A stretch of DNA of 64,000 nucleotides from Marvinbryantia formatexigens DSM 14469 (GTDB taxonomy: Bacteria; Bacillota; Clostridia; Lachnospirales; Lachnospiraceae). Below the pieces are notes generated by a model that saw only the letters and a program-made list of their open reading frames with translations, did not search any database and had not been told where the DNA came from. The translations under genes and the position numbers were made by a program. The DNA is taken from contig NZ_CP102268.1 in assembly GCF_025148285.1 (NCBI RefSeq), forward strand, positions 1,910,001-1,974,000, written 5' to 3'. Numbering within the stretch: position 1 is the first letter of the stretch; each line of letters opens with the position of its first letter. Shown in pieces: positions 31,587 through 41,673 of this stretch.

Positions 31587-33248
31587 CTAATATTTCATCC
31601 GCCAGCCGGAATGATACTTATTTTTCAAGACGCCGCCAGCCAGCTTTCCCCACCCAAGAGGATAGCCGTTTACACAGACCAGCCGCCAGCCCCGTCCGCC
31701 GCTCTTTGCTATATCATCCACGTCTATGGTTTCTCCCTTCAGGTATCTGATTACCCGCTCATCGCGGTAGTCCAGACTGATTACCGCATTATATTCTGTG
31801 CCCTTCAGCGCCATCGCAAAAGACTGACTTGGCTCAAAACGGTCTTTTTTCACCTCTCCCAAATATAGCCCGTTGCGCAGGAAAACAAGCCCTCTGTTTT
31901 CTCTGGTCGCCTCCGGCGCGTAATATGCCTGCCCCTTGCGGACTTCCAGTCGCGATACGTCCATCGGCATAGAAACATCCCGCAGAAAATCCATTAGTAC
32001 CTGCAGCTCTGCTTTTTCCGCAGATGCCGCTTTTGTCCGCGTACTATTCTGCAAAGTTTTCTGCCTGCCGCTCCGCCGTTCTGCCGTCAGCCCGGCTTCC
32101 CCGTGTGCCGTTTTTCCGTGCAGCGCCCATCGCTCTGCCATTTCTCCGGCCGCCGCTCTCCTCTCTGCCATCAGCCCGGCTTCTCCGTGCGTCATTTCCC
32201 CATCCGCCGGATTTTTTCTGTGAAGCAGCGCCAGGAAATGTCCCTCGCCCTGCATTTTGTGCGGGAAGATGCGCACACATTTTTTTAATTCCGCATATCT
32301 ATCTTCTGCCAGATCTGGCTCCTCCCCGTGCTGATTCGTGAATCTGCCTGCTGCAGCCCATTTTTTCTCTGCCAAAGCAACCAAAGCGTCCGCTTCCATC
32401 AGCCCGTCATCCGCCTCTATCCAGTCTGCCCTTGCCGCAGCCGGGATTCCCGGCGAAAAGCCCTCATACTGCGGAATCTCCAGCAGCTCCATATCATCGC
32501 GCTTATCAAGCAGGTATGCAATGACCTGCTCATTTTCCTCCGGAGAAAACGTGCAGGTGGAATACAAAAGCAGACCGCCCGGCGCAAGCATCTGCGCGGC
32601 GCGGAGAATGATCTCCTTCTGCTGCTTTGCGCAGGCAAATGATTTTTTAACATCCCACGCCCCCGCTGCCGCCGGGTCCTTGCGGAACATTCCCTCTCCC
32701 GAACAGGGTGCGTCCACCAGAATCTTATCAAAAAACTCTGGGAACTGCTCCGCCAGCTTCGCCGGAACCTCATTTGTCACAAACGCATTGGAAATACCAA
32801 ATACCTCAATATTTTTCAGAAGCGCTTTCGCACGGGAAGCGCTGATATCATTTGCCACCAGCAGTCCCTCCCCGCGAAGCTTTGCGCCCAGCTCTGTCGC
32901 CTTTCCTCCCGGCGCCGCGCAGAGATCCAGCACACGGTCGCCCGGATGAACCGGCAGGACAGACGCCGGCGTCATCGCGCTCGGCTCCTGCAGATAATAA
33001 AGTCCCGCATAATAAAACGGATGTCTGGCAGGCGCATCCTGCTCTTCATAAAAATAACCGTTTTTCACCCAGGGAATTTTCTTCAGATGAAACGGCGCAA
33101 GACGCTCAAATTCCTCCACAGATATCTTCCCCGTATTTACGCGCAGCCCATACTGGCGCGGCTGGTCGTAGGAAGCCAGAAACGCCCCGTACTGGCTGCC
33201 GAGCAGCTTTTTCATTTTATCCAGAAATTCCTGCGGAATCCTTCCCAT
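31587..33248 (-). CDS. rsmF: 16S rRNA m5C methyltransferase of the RsmF/NOL1-NOP2-Sun family
   Basis: 553 residues. The SAM-binding motif VLDLCAAPGGKATEL (near 110) and two catalytic cysteines (DAPCSGEGMFRKD near 187; YSTCTFSPEENEQV near 240) define an RNA (cytosine-5) methyltransferase. The C-terminal part (about 400-553) resembles the PUA-like RNA-binding domain of RsmF. Between them, near residues 345-400, is an insert with a near-repeat (HGEAGLMAERRAAAGE and HGEAGLTAERRSGRQ) not usual for the family, which looks like a local duplication. ATG 33248 (MGRIPQEF) is preferred to the longer frame. Confidence 0.9.
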   Translation of the reverse strand: MGRIPQEFLDKMKKLLGSQYGAFLASYDQPRQYGLRVNTGKISVEEFERLAPFHLKKIPWVKNGYFYEEQDAPARHPFYYAGLYYLQEPSAMTPASVLPVHPGDRVLDLCAAPGGKATELGAKLRGEGLLVANDISASRAKALLKNIEVFGISNAFVTNEVPAKLAEQFPEFFDKILVDAPCSGEGMFRKDPAAAGAWDVKKSFACAKQQKEIILRAAQMLAPGGLLLYSTCTFSPEENEQVIAYLLDKRDDMELLEIPQYEGFSPGIPAAARADWIEADDGLMEADALVALAEKKWAAAGRFTNQHGEEPDLAEDRYAELKKCVRIFPHKMQGEGHFLALLHRKNPADGEMTHGEAGLMAERRAAAGEMAERWALHGKTAHGEAGLTAERRSGRQKTLQNSTRTKAASAEKAELQVLMDFLRDVSMPMDVSRLEVRKGQAYYAPEATRENRGLVFLRNGLYLGEVKKDRFEPSQSFAMALKGTEYNAVISLDYRDERVIRYLKGETIDVDDIAKSGGRGWRLVCVNGYPLGWGKLAGGVLKNKYHSGWRMKY

Positions 33249-33381
33249 AGCATTCTCCCTTAGTTTCCCATACATATTATCCGGCGGCGCACCCGCAAAG
33301 TCCGCCGCCGTTCATTCTCCTGCCGTCTCCCGCCCGGATGCGGCGTGCCGCAGCCTGCAGAACATTCCGACCGCGCCACAC

Positions 33382-36300
33382 TTACTCCACGCTCTTCAGG
33401 CTTTCCACCATATCAATCTTTTTGAGCTTAAAGTGCATGATGAAGTTCACAAACGCCGAGAACACAACGGTAAATGCCGCCGAAACCAGAAAGCTTGGCA
33501 GGTTTATGTTCCGTCCGAACATGCAGTAATCCACTTCCACCGTAACAATGACAAACCGGTGCAGCACTATTCCCAGCCCGACGCCGACAAAAATACCGAT
33601 GAGCGTCAGAAGGACATTTTCACGGTATACATAGGCGTCCACCTCGCCGTCATAAAAACCGAGCACCTTGATGGTGGCAAGCTCCCGCTTGCGCTCGTTG
33701 ATGTTGATGTTGTTCAGATTATAAAGCACCACAAACGCCAGCAGTCCCGCCGAAATAATCAGCACCACAATGACCGAATCCAGCGCCGACAGCATATTGG
33801 TGACCTGCTCCATCAGCGTTTCCGTGTAGCTGATACTCAGCGCTGCCTTATACGTCATAAAATCCTCGCCCATCTGCGTGATTGTTTCCGTGTCCTTCTC
33901 CACCGAGCGGAAAAGAATCTGGTCGTACTGCGGCTCTTCCCCGTAGCACTTCTCATACAGCGCCGGTGAGATATAAATATAATGGCTGAGGTAATTCTCC
34001 GTAACCGCCGCCACCGGCACCTCTACCGTCCCGTAATCGTCGTTCTCTATCGCAACGGTATCGCCCGCCTTCAGGTTCAGCTCCGTGGCAATTTTTTCCG
34101 TGATAATCGCGCCCTCATCCGTCAGCTCATATTCCTCGCCGGTGTTGCGGTCGCGGAAATTCACAAATTGCTGGAAGCTCTCTATATCCTCCGGCACCAT
34201 CAGATACAAATCCCAGTTTTTCTCGCCAATCCGCACGATGTCCTTGCGCATCATCGCCCTTGTGTAATCCTCCACCCGCGTATCCTGCGCAACCGCCGTC
34301 TCCAGCGCCTCCTGTTCTTCCTCAGGCTCATCCGTGTCCAGAATCACCATGCCGTCATAAATCTGCAGCTCCCTGTACTGCAGATTCGCGATATCCATAA
34401 TCGAATCGCGCAGACCGTAGCCCACGATCATCAGCGCCATACAACCGCCGATTCCGAAAATCGTCATAAAGAACCGCTTCTTATAGCGGAAAAGATTGCG
34501 CACCGTGGATTTCCAGGAAAAACTTAAATGCTTCCAGAGGAACGGAATTTTCTCCAGCAGCACGCGCTTTCCTTCCTTCGGTGCAGGCGGGCGCATCAAC
34601 ACCGCCGGCGTGTCCGCCAGCGTGCGGTAGCAGGCGGCAAGAGTGGCAAACATCGTGGAAAACAGCGCCGCTCCCGTCGCGATCAGCGCATATTTCATAT
34701 TATAAGGAAGCACGATATTCGACATATGCTGATACATAATCCTGTATGCCGTTACAATGACATACGGCAAAAACTTTTCTCCAAGCAGTATTCCAAGCAC
34801 ACTGCCTCCAAGTGTCGCAATCAGCGCATACGAAAGATACTTTGCCGCAATCGCCATTTTGCTGTAGCCGAGCGCTTTTAAGGTACCAATCTGTGTGCGC
34901 TCCTCCTCCACCATACGCGTCATCGTCGTCAGGCTGATGAGCGCGGCTACCAGGAAAAACAACACCGGAAATACCTGTCCAAGGTTCCGCATACGGTCAG
35001 CATTTTCCCCATAGCCAATATTATCCGGCAGGTCACCGCGGTCGCTGACGGTCCACTCCGGCGTTTTTATATCGGCAATTTCTTCTTCCGCATCGGCGAT
35101 TTTCTGCTCTGCGTCCGCGATTTCTTCCTCAAATTCCTTTTTGCCGTCCTCGTATTCTTTTTTCCCGTCTGCGAGCTCCTGCTCTCCGTCGGCTAACTCT
35201 TTTTCCGCATCCGCGATTTCCTTTTTCCCGTCCTCAAGCTCCTGCTTTGCATCTTCTATCTCTTTTTCCGCGTCCGCTATCTGCTGCCTGCCATCCGCGA
35301 GCTGTCTCTCACCGTCCTCTATCTGCGCCTGCGAATCAATCAGCGTCTGCTCATTCGCAGCAATGGTCTGCTTTGCACTGGCAATCTGTGCCCTGCCGTC
35401 CGCAAGCTGCCTGCGTGCGCTTTTCAGCTTCTGCTCATTTGCCGCTATTTCTTCTTCGCCGGATTCTATCTCTTCCTTTGCCGCATTTAACTGCGGAAGC
35501 GTCTCATCGAGCTGCTGCTTTGCCGCGTCAAGCTGCGCGCGGCTCTCAGCAAGCTGCTGTCTGCCCGCCGCAAACCCGCTCTCCGCCTGCGAAATGCCGC
35601 TGTCAATCTGCGCGATGCCCGCCTTCACCTGCTCCAGATTGCCGGTCTGCGTGGTAATCTCCGCCTGCAGCGCGGCTACTCCGTCATTTATCTGCGTCAG
35701 CCCGGCGTCCGCCTGCGCAATTCCTTCCGTCAGCGGTCCGGCGCCAGCCTGGCACTGCGCCAGATTTGCCTGCACCGCCGAGAGCTCGGACGGTATCGCT
35801 TCCAGACGGCTCTGCGCTCCCGCCAGACTGCTCTGCGCCTGGGAAAGCTGCATACTGGCGCTATCCAGGCTGCTCTGCGCGTCTGCGCGCTGGGAAGTCT
35901 TACTGTCCAGACTCTGCTGTACGCCGGAAAGCTCCGCTTCCAGAGAAGCAATCTTATCTGTATCCGGCGTTTCCTTTCCCTTTTCTTCCGCAATCTGCGC
36001 ATTCAGAGAATCACGCCGACCGGTAAGAGACGAAATTTCCCCGTCCAGCGACGCAAGTCTCGTATTCAGCTCACTGATAGACGCATTACTGCTGTCAATC
36101 TGGCTGTTCAGAGAGGTGATCTGCTCCTGCAGACTGCTCTTCTCCGCCTGCAGAGCGCTTTCTGTCTGCTGCAGAGAAGAAATCTGACCATTCAGCGTAT
36201 CAAGCTGGCTCTGCAGGCTGTCCCTCTGCGCCTGTGCTTCCGCCTGCTGCGTCTGCAGCTCAGACAGCTGTGTATTCATCTGCGGCAGCGCCGCCTCCAG

Positions 36301-37653
36301 GGCAGTCTGGTTCTTCGCAAGCTCCGCCCGCTGCGCCTCCAGCTCCTGCTTCTGTCCGGGCCACGCTGCTTCCTGCGTCTCCAGCTCGGCCAGCCCTGCT
36401 GCATACTGCTGCTCGCCCGCCTCATACTGTGCCCTGCCCTCTTCATACTGCGCAAGTCCCGCTTCGTATTCTTCCCTGCCCGCCGCAAGCTGCTTCTTTG
36501 CATCGGCGAGCTGCTGCTCTCCGGACGTGATTTCCTTCATGGCTGATTTGTACTGCTTATTAAAGGAAGCCTCCTGGGACGCCAGTTCATTTTTTCCGCT
36601 TTGAAGCTGAGCCCAGCCATCCGCAAGCTGCGCTTTTCCGTCCTCCAGCTCCTGCGCCTTCTCTTCCAGCGTCTCTTTGCTGTCCTGAAGCTCTTTTTCC
36701 CCGTCCTCTATTTCTTTTTCCCCGTCGGCAAGCTCCTGCCTGGCATCCTCCAGCTCTTTTCTGCCATCCTCCAGTTCCTTTTCTGCATCGGCAATCTCGC
36801 TTTCCGCCTCCGCCAGCTCGCTTTCGCCCTCTGCTCTGCCGTCCTCCAGCTCCTGTCTGGCGTCGGCAAGCTTCTGCTCCGCCTCGTCCATAACCTCCTG
36901 GTAACGGATCTCACACCGTGCGCCCTCGATTTCCTCCACGCTGTCCATCACCTTCGCGATCAGAGTATCGTAGGCATCGGTGTACGCCGTCAAATCGCGC
37001 GCGCCACTCACCTCTATGTAAGCCTGTGTATAAACCTCGTAATCAAAATCCTCCGGCAGAATGTACGCCGCCCCGGAAAGCTCTCCGGTTCCAAGCGTGG
37101 TATTTCCGCGGCTGAAAGCTATGTAAAGCGGACTGCTGCCTGCGCCCACAATCGTAAACGTATCCCTCTTCAGCGGCAGCTCATCATCCTCGCTCTCCAG
37201 ATAAAATGTGATATTATCTCCGATTTCATACCCGCATTCATCCAGAAATTCTATATCGACAAAGCACTCCCCGGCTTTTTCCGGAAGCCTGCCCTCGGTT
37301 GCCGTAAGCTGATTCATAGTCGGCGAAATGGATTCCAGGCGCAGTGCGCTCTGTATCTCCTCGCCGCAGAGCACGTCAGTCATATAGCCCGGCTCCACCG
37401 CGGCTACCCCGTCCACCTGCGACAACGCCTCTATGTCGTCCTCCGTCAGTCCGAGCGTTCCGATTACCTTTAAATCCATCAGTCTGTGCTCATCAAAATA
37501 TTCATCGCCGGAATACCGCATATCGGGCGCCGCCGACTGAATCCCCGAATAAAAAGCCACGCCAAGCGCCACAATGAGCAAAATGGAAAGGAAACGGTTG
37601 AGGCTTTTGCGGATTTCCATATAAAAATCTTTTCTAAGTGCCCTCTTTTTCAT
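33382..37653 (-). CDS. Very large FtsX-type ABC permease with a long coiled-coil extracytoplasmic region
   Basis: 1423 residues. One N-terminal helix (about 20-40) leads to an extracytoplasmic domain (about 45-250), then about 610 residues (251-861) of predicted coiled coil: first and last parts are repeats of ELADGKKELEDAxx type, the middle (about 470-740) is Gln/Ser/Ala-rich (LQSQLDTLNGQISSLQ). An FtsX core follows (helices from about 885, TLKALGYSKMAIAAKYLSYA) and a second core at the C-terminus (about 1295-1420). The ATPase gene is directly upstream. Cargo unknown; in FtsEX-like systems such permeases transmit ATPase motion across the membrane rather than transport, a possible role here. 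Confidence 0.87.
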   Translation of the reverse strand: MKKRALRKDFYMEIRKSLNRFLSILLIVALGVAFYSGIQSAAPDMRYSGDEYFDEHRLMDLKVIGTLGLTEDDIEALSQVDGVAAVEPGYMTDVLCGEEIQSALRLESISPTMNQLTATEGRLPEKAGECFVDIEFLDECGYEIGDNITFYLESEDDELPLKRDTFTIVGAGSSPLYIAFSRGNTTLGTGELSGAAYILPEDFDYEVYTQAYIEVSGARDLTAYTDAYDTLIAKVMDSVEEIEGARCEIRYQEVMDEAEQKLADARQELEDGRAEGESELAEAESEIADAEKELEDGRKELEDARQELADGEKEIEDGEKELQDSKETLEEKAQELEDGKAQLADGWAQLQSGKNELASQEASFNKQYKSAMKEITSGEQQLADAKKQLAAGREEYEAGLAQYEEGRAQYEAGEQQYAAGLAELETQEAAWPGQKQELEAQRAELAKNQTALEAALPQMNTQLSELQTQQAEAQAQRDSLQSQLDTLNGQISSLQQTESALQAEKSSLQEQITSLNSQIDSSNASISELNTRLASLDGEISSLTGRRDSLNAQIAEEKGKETPDTDKIASLEAELSGVQQSLDSKTSQRADAQSSLDSASMQLSQAQSSLAGAQSRLEAIPSELSAVQANLAQCQAGAGPLTEGIAQADAGLTQINDGVAALQAEITTQTGNLEQVKAGIAQIDSGISQAESGFAAGRQQLAESRAQLDAAKQQLDETLPQLNAAKEEIESGEEEIAANEQKLKSARRQLADGRAQIASAKQTIAANEQTLIDSQAQIEDGERQLADGRQQIADAEKEIEDAKQELEDGKKEIADAEKELADGEQELADGKKEYEDGKKEFEEEIADAEQKIADAEEEIADIKTPEWTVSDRGDLPDNIGYGENADRMRNLGQVFPVLFFLVAALISLTTMTRMVEEERTQIGTLKALGYSKMAIAAKYLSYALIATLGGSVLGILLGEKFLPYVIVTAYRIMYQHMSNIVLPYNMKYALIATGAALFSTMFATLAACYRTLADTPAVLMRPPAPKEGKRVLLEKIPFLWKHLSFSWKSTVRNLFRYKKRFFMTIFGIGGCMALMIVGYGLRDSIMDIANLQYRELQIYDGMVILDTDEPEEEQEALETAVAQDTRVEDYTRAMMRKDIVRIGEKNWDLYLMVPEDIESFQQFVNFRDRNTGEEYELTDEGAIITEKIATELNLKAGDTVAIENDDYGTVEVPVAAVTENYLSHYIYISPALYEKCYGEEPQYDQILFRSVEKDTETITQMGEDFMTYKAALSISYTETLMEQVTNMLSALDSVIVVLIISAGLLAFVVLYNLNNININERKRELATIKVLGFYDGEVDAYVYRENVLLTLIGIFVGVGLGIVLHRFVIVTVEVDYCMFGRNINLPSFLVSAAFTVVFSAFVNFIMHFKLKKIDMVESLKSVE

Positions 37654-37739
37654 AAAAACTCCCCGCTATCCTGCCGTTTTATCATCACGTCCTGTACCGC
37701 AGACAACCGGTGTCTGCAACCGGTACGGACGCTTTTATC

Positions 37740-38444
37740 TTACCACTCAATATCTGCCACAGACATCGGCGCTTCGTTCATCCGCATCTGCGCAACCTTT
37801 CCGTTTTTAATCTGAATCACGCGGTCCGCCATCGGCGCGATCGCCGAGTTGTGCGTGATAACGATCACGGTCATGCCCTTTTCCCGGCACATATCCTGCA
37901 ATAATTTGAGAATCGCCTTTCCGGTCTGGTAATCCAGCGCGCCGGTCGGCTCATCGCAGAGCAGAAGCTTTGGGTTCTTCGCCAGCGCGCGCGCAATCGA
38001 CACGCGCTGCTGCTCGCCGCCGGAAAGCTGCGCCGGAAAGTTTTTCAGCCGGTTCCCCAGACCCACTTCCTCCAGCACATCCTGCGCCTTTAACGGGTGC
38101 TTGCAAATCTGCAGCGCCAGCTCCACATTCTCCAGCGCGGTAAGATTGGGAATCAGATTATAAAACTGGAACACGAACCCGATATCATCCCGCCGGTAGC
38201 CGGTCAGCCTGCGCGGCGAATATTTTGCGATATCCTCGCCGTCCACCAGCACCTGCCCCTTCGTGGCTGTATCCATCCCGCCCAGGATATTCAGCACCGT
38301 CGTTTTCCCGGCGCCGCTCGGTCCGACAATCACGACAAATTCTCCTTTGGATATGGAAAACTCTATGCCGTCCACCGCGCGGATTTCCACCTCGCCCATT
38401 TTGTAGACCTTCGATACATTTTTCAGTTGTACAAAATTTTCCAT
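37740..38444 (-). CDS. ABC ATPase of the MacB/LolD type, partner of the large FtsX-type permease
   Basis: 234 residues: Walker [10 protein letters not shown] (near 42-50), Q-loop [14 protein letters not shown], signature [12 protein letters not shown] (near 143), Walker [12 protein letters not shown] (near 163) and switch histidine in ITHNSAIA. The motif set is that of the MacB/LolD/FtsE class that pairs with FtsX-fold permeases. ATG 38444 has AAGGAA upstream; the frame continues 26 codons further without a site. The permease begins 86 bases downstream. Confidence 0.92.
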   Translation of the reverse strand: MENFVQLKNVSKVYKMGEVEIRAVDGIEFSISKGEFVVIVGPSGAGKTTVLNILGGMDTATKGQVLVDGEDIAKYSPRRLTGYRRDDIGFVFQFYNLIPNLTALENVELALQICKHPLKAQDVLEEVGLGNRLKNFPAQLSGGEQQRVSIARALAKNPKLLLCDEPTGALDYQTGKAILKLLQDMCREKGMTVIVITHNSAIAPMADRVIQIKNGKVAQMRMNEAPMSVADIEW

Positions 38445-38702
38445 ACTCCGGTTCCTTTCTGTCTTCCCTGCCGCCGTCCCATCTGCAGCGGTATCTGTCT
38501 GCTGTCCGCAAAAAACTGCCATCTGAAAGGCATACGACGGACATATATAATCATTTTATCATACATTCCGTGGAAATTCTCTAAAAAAATGATGAAATTT
38601 AAGCTGCTCACATTTAATGCCGGAAAATAATGACAGAAGTGCAGATTGGGTATATAATAGCCATACAGCAAAATGATAACGATTTTTATGGAGGCGAAAT
38701 TT

Positions 38703-39116
38703 ATGTGGTTATTATTTGCGTTACTGTCTGCTGTTTTTGCCGCGCTTACTTCTATCCTTGCCAAGGTCGGCATTGACGGCGTAAATTCAAATCTTGCAAC
38801 GGCAATCCGTACCGTCGTGGTGGTCATCATGGCATGGGGAATGGTTTTTCTTACACATGCCCAGGGCGGTCTTGCCACAATCAGCAGAAAAAGCTGGATT
38901 TTCCTTATTCTGTCCGGGCTCGCGACAGGCGCTTCCTGGCTCTGCTATTATTACGCCCTGCAGATTGGCGATGCATCCAAGGTTGTCCCCATTGACAAGC
39001 TGAGCGTCGTCATCACGCTGATACTCGCTTTTCTGTTTCTGCACGAGGAATTTACCGCAAAATCACTCATCGGCTGCGTACTGATTGGCGCCGGAACGCT
39101 CCTGATGGTCGTTTAA
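38703..39116 (+). CDS. Single-domain EamA-family transporter
   Basis: 137 residues with about five helices, a single EamA unit (FALLSAVFAALTSILAKVG at the start; DKLSVVITLILAFLFLHEE and IGAGTLLMVV at the end). Most EamA proteins carry two units (about 300 residues), so this half-size form should function as a dimer like the SMR proteins. GGAGG is 8 bases before ATG 38703. Substrate unknown. Divergent from the MacB-type operon. Confidence 0.86.
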   Translation: MWLLFALLSAVFAALTSILAKVGIDGVNSNLATAIRTVVVVIMAWGMVFLTHAQGGLATISRKSWIFLILSGLATGASWLCYYYALQIGDASKVVPIDKLSVVITLILAFLFLHEEFTAKSLIGCVLIGAGTLLMVV

Positions 39117-39196
39117 TGCAACCGTCCCGCCCGGCATCTCATATTTGTTCTGCGCAGATGCCGGCAGGCTTTTTGATATTTTAAGGGGGATATTTT

Positions 39197-39670
39197 ATGG
39201 CAAAAGAGGTTAAGACGAATGCCATGCGCATTCTGGAAAAAAATAAGGTTCCGTATGAGCTGCTCACCTACGAATGCGACGAGTTTATTGATGGTCTGCA
39301 CACGGCGGCGCTGACCGGCGCTCCGGTGGAGGCTTCCTTTAAGACGCTTGTCGCCCAGGGAAAAAGCAGGGCGTACTACGTTTTTGTCCTGCCAATCGCA
39401 GAGGAAGTCGATTTAAAGAAAGCGGCAAAAGCGGCTGGCGAAAAATCTATGGAAATGATACATGTAAAGGACATCACGCCCATCACCGGCTACGTGCGCG
39501 GCGGCTGCACAGCTATCGGCATGAAAAAGCAGTTTCCGGTATTCCTGCAGGAATGCGCCCAAAATTTCGACCAGATTTATGTGAGCGGCGGAAAAATCGG
39601 CGCAACTATAAAGCTTGCCCCGCAGGACTTCGTGAAAGTAACGCGGGCTGAATATGCCGATTTTACATAA
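39197..39670 (+). CDS. ybaK: Cys-tRNA(Pro)/Cys-tRNA(Cys) deacylase, YbaK type
   Basis: 157 residues of the YbaK editing family: conserved Lys in ASFKTLVAQG (near 49), the TPITGYVRGGCTAIGMKKQF signature (about 95-114) and the C-terminal SGGKIGATIKL strand. YbaK proteins hydrolyse Cys-tRNA-Pro made in error by ProRS. GGGGG precedes ATG 39197. It begins 80 bases after the EamA gene and both share the terminator at 39754. Confidence 0.92.
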   Translation: MAKEVKTNAMRILEKNKVPYELLTYECDEFIDGLHTAALTGAPVEASFKTLVAQGKSRAYYVFVLPIAEEVDLKKAAKAAGEKSMEMIHVKDITPITGYVRGGCTAIGMKKQFPVFLQECAQNFDQIYVSGGKIGATIKLAPQDFVKVTRAEYADFT

Positions 39671-39753
39671 TTGCTGTTGCGGCAGGTGTGATATGTCATC
39701 TCATCTGCAAATGGCTGGATGGCAAAATTAACGGTAACCAACCTAAGTAACAG

Positions 39754-39785
39754 AAAAACCGGAGAGCCGCCACTCTCCGGTTTTT
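39754..39785 (+). terminator. Bidirectional terminator after ybaK
   Basis: Perfect 13-bp stem (AAAAACCGGAGAG, 39754-39766, with 39773-39785), 6-base loop CCGCCA, and T5 on both strands. Confidence 0.85.
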
Positions 39786-39938
39786 CGTTTGGAATTCTGT
39801 AGACTTTTTACTCACATTTCTTCATGTCATAATTATTATAACACATTTTTCTGCTTTTTCAAGTGTTTTATAAAATTATTTTGTTACAATATTTACATAG
39901 TATGCTTGTCTTTTTGTGTTTTTGGAATCTATTTCCTG

Positions 39939-40724
39939 CTATAATATATCTTTCTTTTTATATTTCCAGAATCCGGCAATAATTCCCACGGCCATATATA
40001 CTATCCCCAGTGCAACCAGTCCGCCGTCCAGCGCTGCCTGCGGAATAATCTCTGCCCCATCCGCATAAGCATACGGCGTGATATATCTGACAAAACCTGC
40101 TTTTTCTGTAATATTTCCTGCTATTCCAAGAAAATACAGTACAAATGCGATTGCCATCCCGATGGTTCCGCCCCCTTTCCGCAGAAACGCGGATACTCCG
40201 AAGCAGATACCGGCGATTTCAAGCTGCATGACAAACTGTGCCAGATGATAGAGCGCGAAGGGTTTCCACTGTGGAAATTCCCCGATAACCGGAAACGACG
40301 CCAGCGCAAAAAGCAGAACCAGCACATTAAAGCAAAGAAGCAGAACGGCAGCCGCCGCAAGCTTCCAGATGCACACGCTGCTTCTGCTGACCGGATACGT
40401 AAGCAGTGTCTCTGCCGTGTGCTGTTCCTCTTCTTTGGAAAGCATCCCGCATCCCAGAATTGCCGCGTAAAACATCCCGCCGATGCCGAGCATAAATCCG
40501 GCGTATATCCCATAAAATCCGGTAATCTCGCCATAATCCAGCCTGTCCATGCCAAATATGGAAACAATTCCGCCCAGTCCCTGTATCATTGCCCGTATCG
40601 GCTCAAGCTGTGCCTTCAGTTCCGGGAACAGCATCAGACAGAAGACAATCATAATCCCCACCGCAAAGCTCCAGAGCAGCATCGCCTTCCATCCCTGTTT
40701 CAATTCGTGTTTCAGCAAAAACAT
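39939..40724 (-). CDS. ABC-2 type permease
   Basis: 261 residues with six hydrophobic segments. The first (WKAMLLWSFAVGIMIVFCLM) and the GMLSKEEEQHTAETLLTYPVSRS segment, which in ABC-2 permeases forms the elbow toward the ATPase, are typical of drug or antibiotic exporters. AGGGAGG lies 7 bases before ATG 40724. The partner ATPase ends 64 bases upstream. Substrate unknown. Confidence 0.88.
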   Translation of the reverse strand: MFLLKHELKQGWKAMLLWSFAVGIMIVFCLMLFPELKAQLEPIRAMIQGLGGIVSIFGMDRLDYGEITGFYGIYAGFMLGIGGMFYAAILGCGMLSKEEEQHTAETLLTYPVSRSSVCIWKLAAAAVLLLCFNVLVLLFALASFPVIGEFPQWKPFALYHLAQFVMQLEIAGICFGVSAFLRKGGGTIGMAIAFVLYFLGIAGNITEKAGFVRYITPYAYADGAEIIPQAALDGGLVALGIVYMAVGIIAGFWKYKKKDIL

Positions 40725-40788
40725 ATGCCATCCTCCCTCTCCGGCACCTCCGTCATTACAAAAGCGCCTGCCGGATATTCCATCTTTT

Positions 40789-41673
40789 TCACACCGATGC
40801 AGTATTCTTTGCATCATAAAAATGCAGAAAAACATCCTCCAGCGGCGGCTCCGTGATCGTCAGATCCGTCACCGGCAGCCCCTGAAGAGCCGCGATCAGC
40901 TCCTGCGCCGGACCGCTGTACAGAAATGATATGCCATCCCCCGTCTTCTGCGGATTGCGCATCACAATTCCTGCCACTTCCTCCACGCCATGTATCGTCA
41001 CCCTTTTCATCGCCGAGCTGCAGATGTTTGTCACATCATCGCATACCACCAGGCTGCCGTCCCGTATCACCGCCGCGCGGCTGCAATATTTCTGTATCTC
41101 GCTGAGCACATGCGACGACAGAAAAATCGTGGCGCCCTCCCGGTTCTTTTCCTGCAGAAGCGCAAAAAATTCCTTCTGCATCAGCGGGTCAAGCCCGCTG
41201 GTCGGCTCATCCAGCACATAAAGCTTTGCCGTGTGCTGAAACGCACATACGATACTCAGCTTTTTCCGGTTTCCCAGAGAAAGCTCCCGCACGCGCTTTT
41301 CGGCATCCAGCTTAAGCCGCCCGCAGAGCGCTTCCGCGGCGCTGCGGCAGTCCTGCCGGTAAAAGGAGGCGGCAAACTGCAGAGCCTCCCGCACTCTCAT
41401 GCCTCCGTAAAAAGCAGGCTCCGACGGCAGATAGCCCACCCGGCGCAGAATCTCTGTCTTTTCCTTCTGTATGGATTTTCCAAACAGCTCCGCCGTCCCG
41501 CTATCCGGCTGCAAAAGCCCAAGCATACTGCGGATAGTCGTGCTTTTTCCGGCGCCGTTTGGTCCGATAAATCCAAAAATTTCTCCCTCCTGCACCTGCA
41601 GGGACAGATTTTCGATGCCCCGGTGCTTCCCATAGTATTTTGTGAGGTTACAAAGTCTGATTATCTCTGCCAT
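40789..41673 (-). CDS. ABC exporter ATPase
   Basis: 294 residues: Walker A GPNGAGKST (near 37-45), signature LSLGNRKKL (near 135), Walker B YVLDEPTSGLD (near 155), switch histidine in LSSHVLSE. The C-terminal 80 residues (after 215) resemble the regulatory tail of BcrA/CcmA-type exporters. It precedes the ABC-2 permease on the same strand. Confidence 0.92.
   Translation of the reverse strand: MAEIIRLCNLTKYYGKHRGIENLSLQVQEGEIFGFIGPNGAGKSTTIRSMLGLLQPDSGTAELFGKSIQKEKTEILRRVGYLPSEPAFYGGMRVREALQFAASFYRQDCRSAAEALCGRLKLDAEKRVRELSLGNRKKLSIVCAFQHTAKLYVLDEPTSGLDPLMQKEFFALLQEKNREGATIFLSSHVLSEIQKYCSRAAVIRDGSLVVCDDVTNICSSAMKRVTIHGVEEVAGIVMRNPQKTGDGISFLYSGPAQELIAALQGLPVTDLTITEPPLEDVFLHFYDAKNTASV

Noticed and set aside
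35141-36187. Ser/Cys-rich reading frame of 348 residues on the plus strand
   Set aside because: It is antisense to the coiled-coil part of the FtsX-type permease; its composition is the mirror of Glu/Ala/Asp-rich codons and it has no ribosome site.
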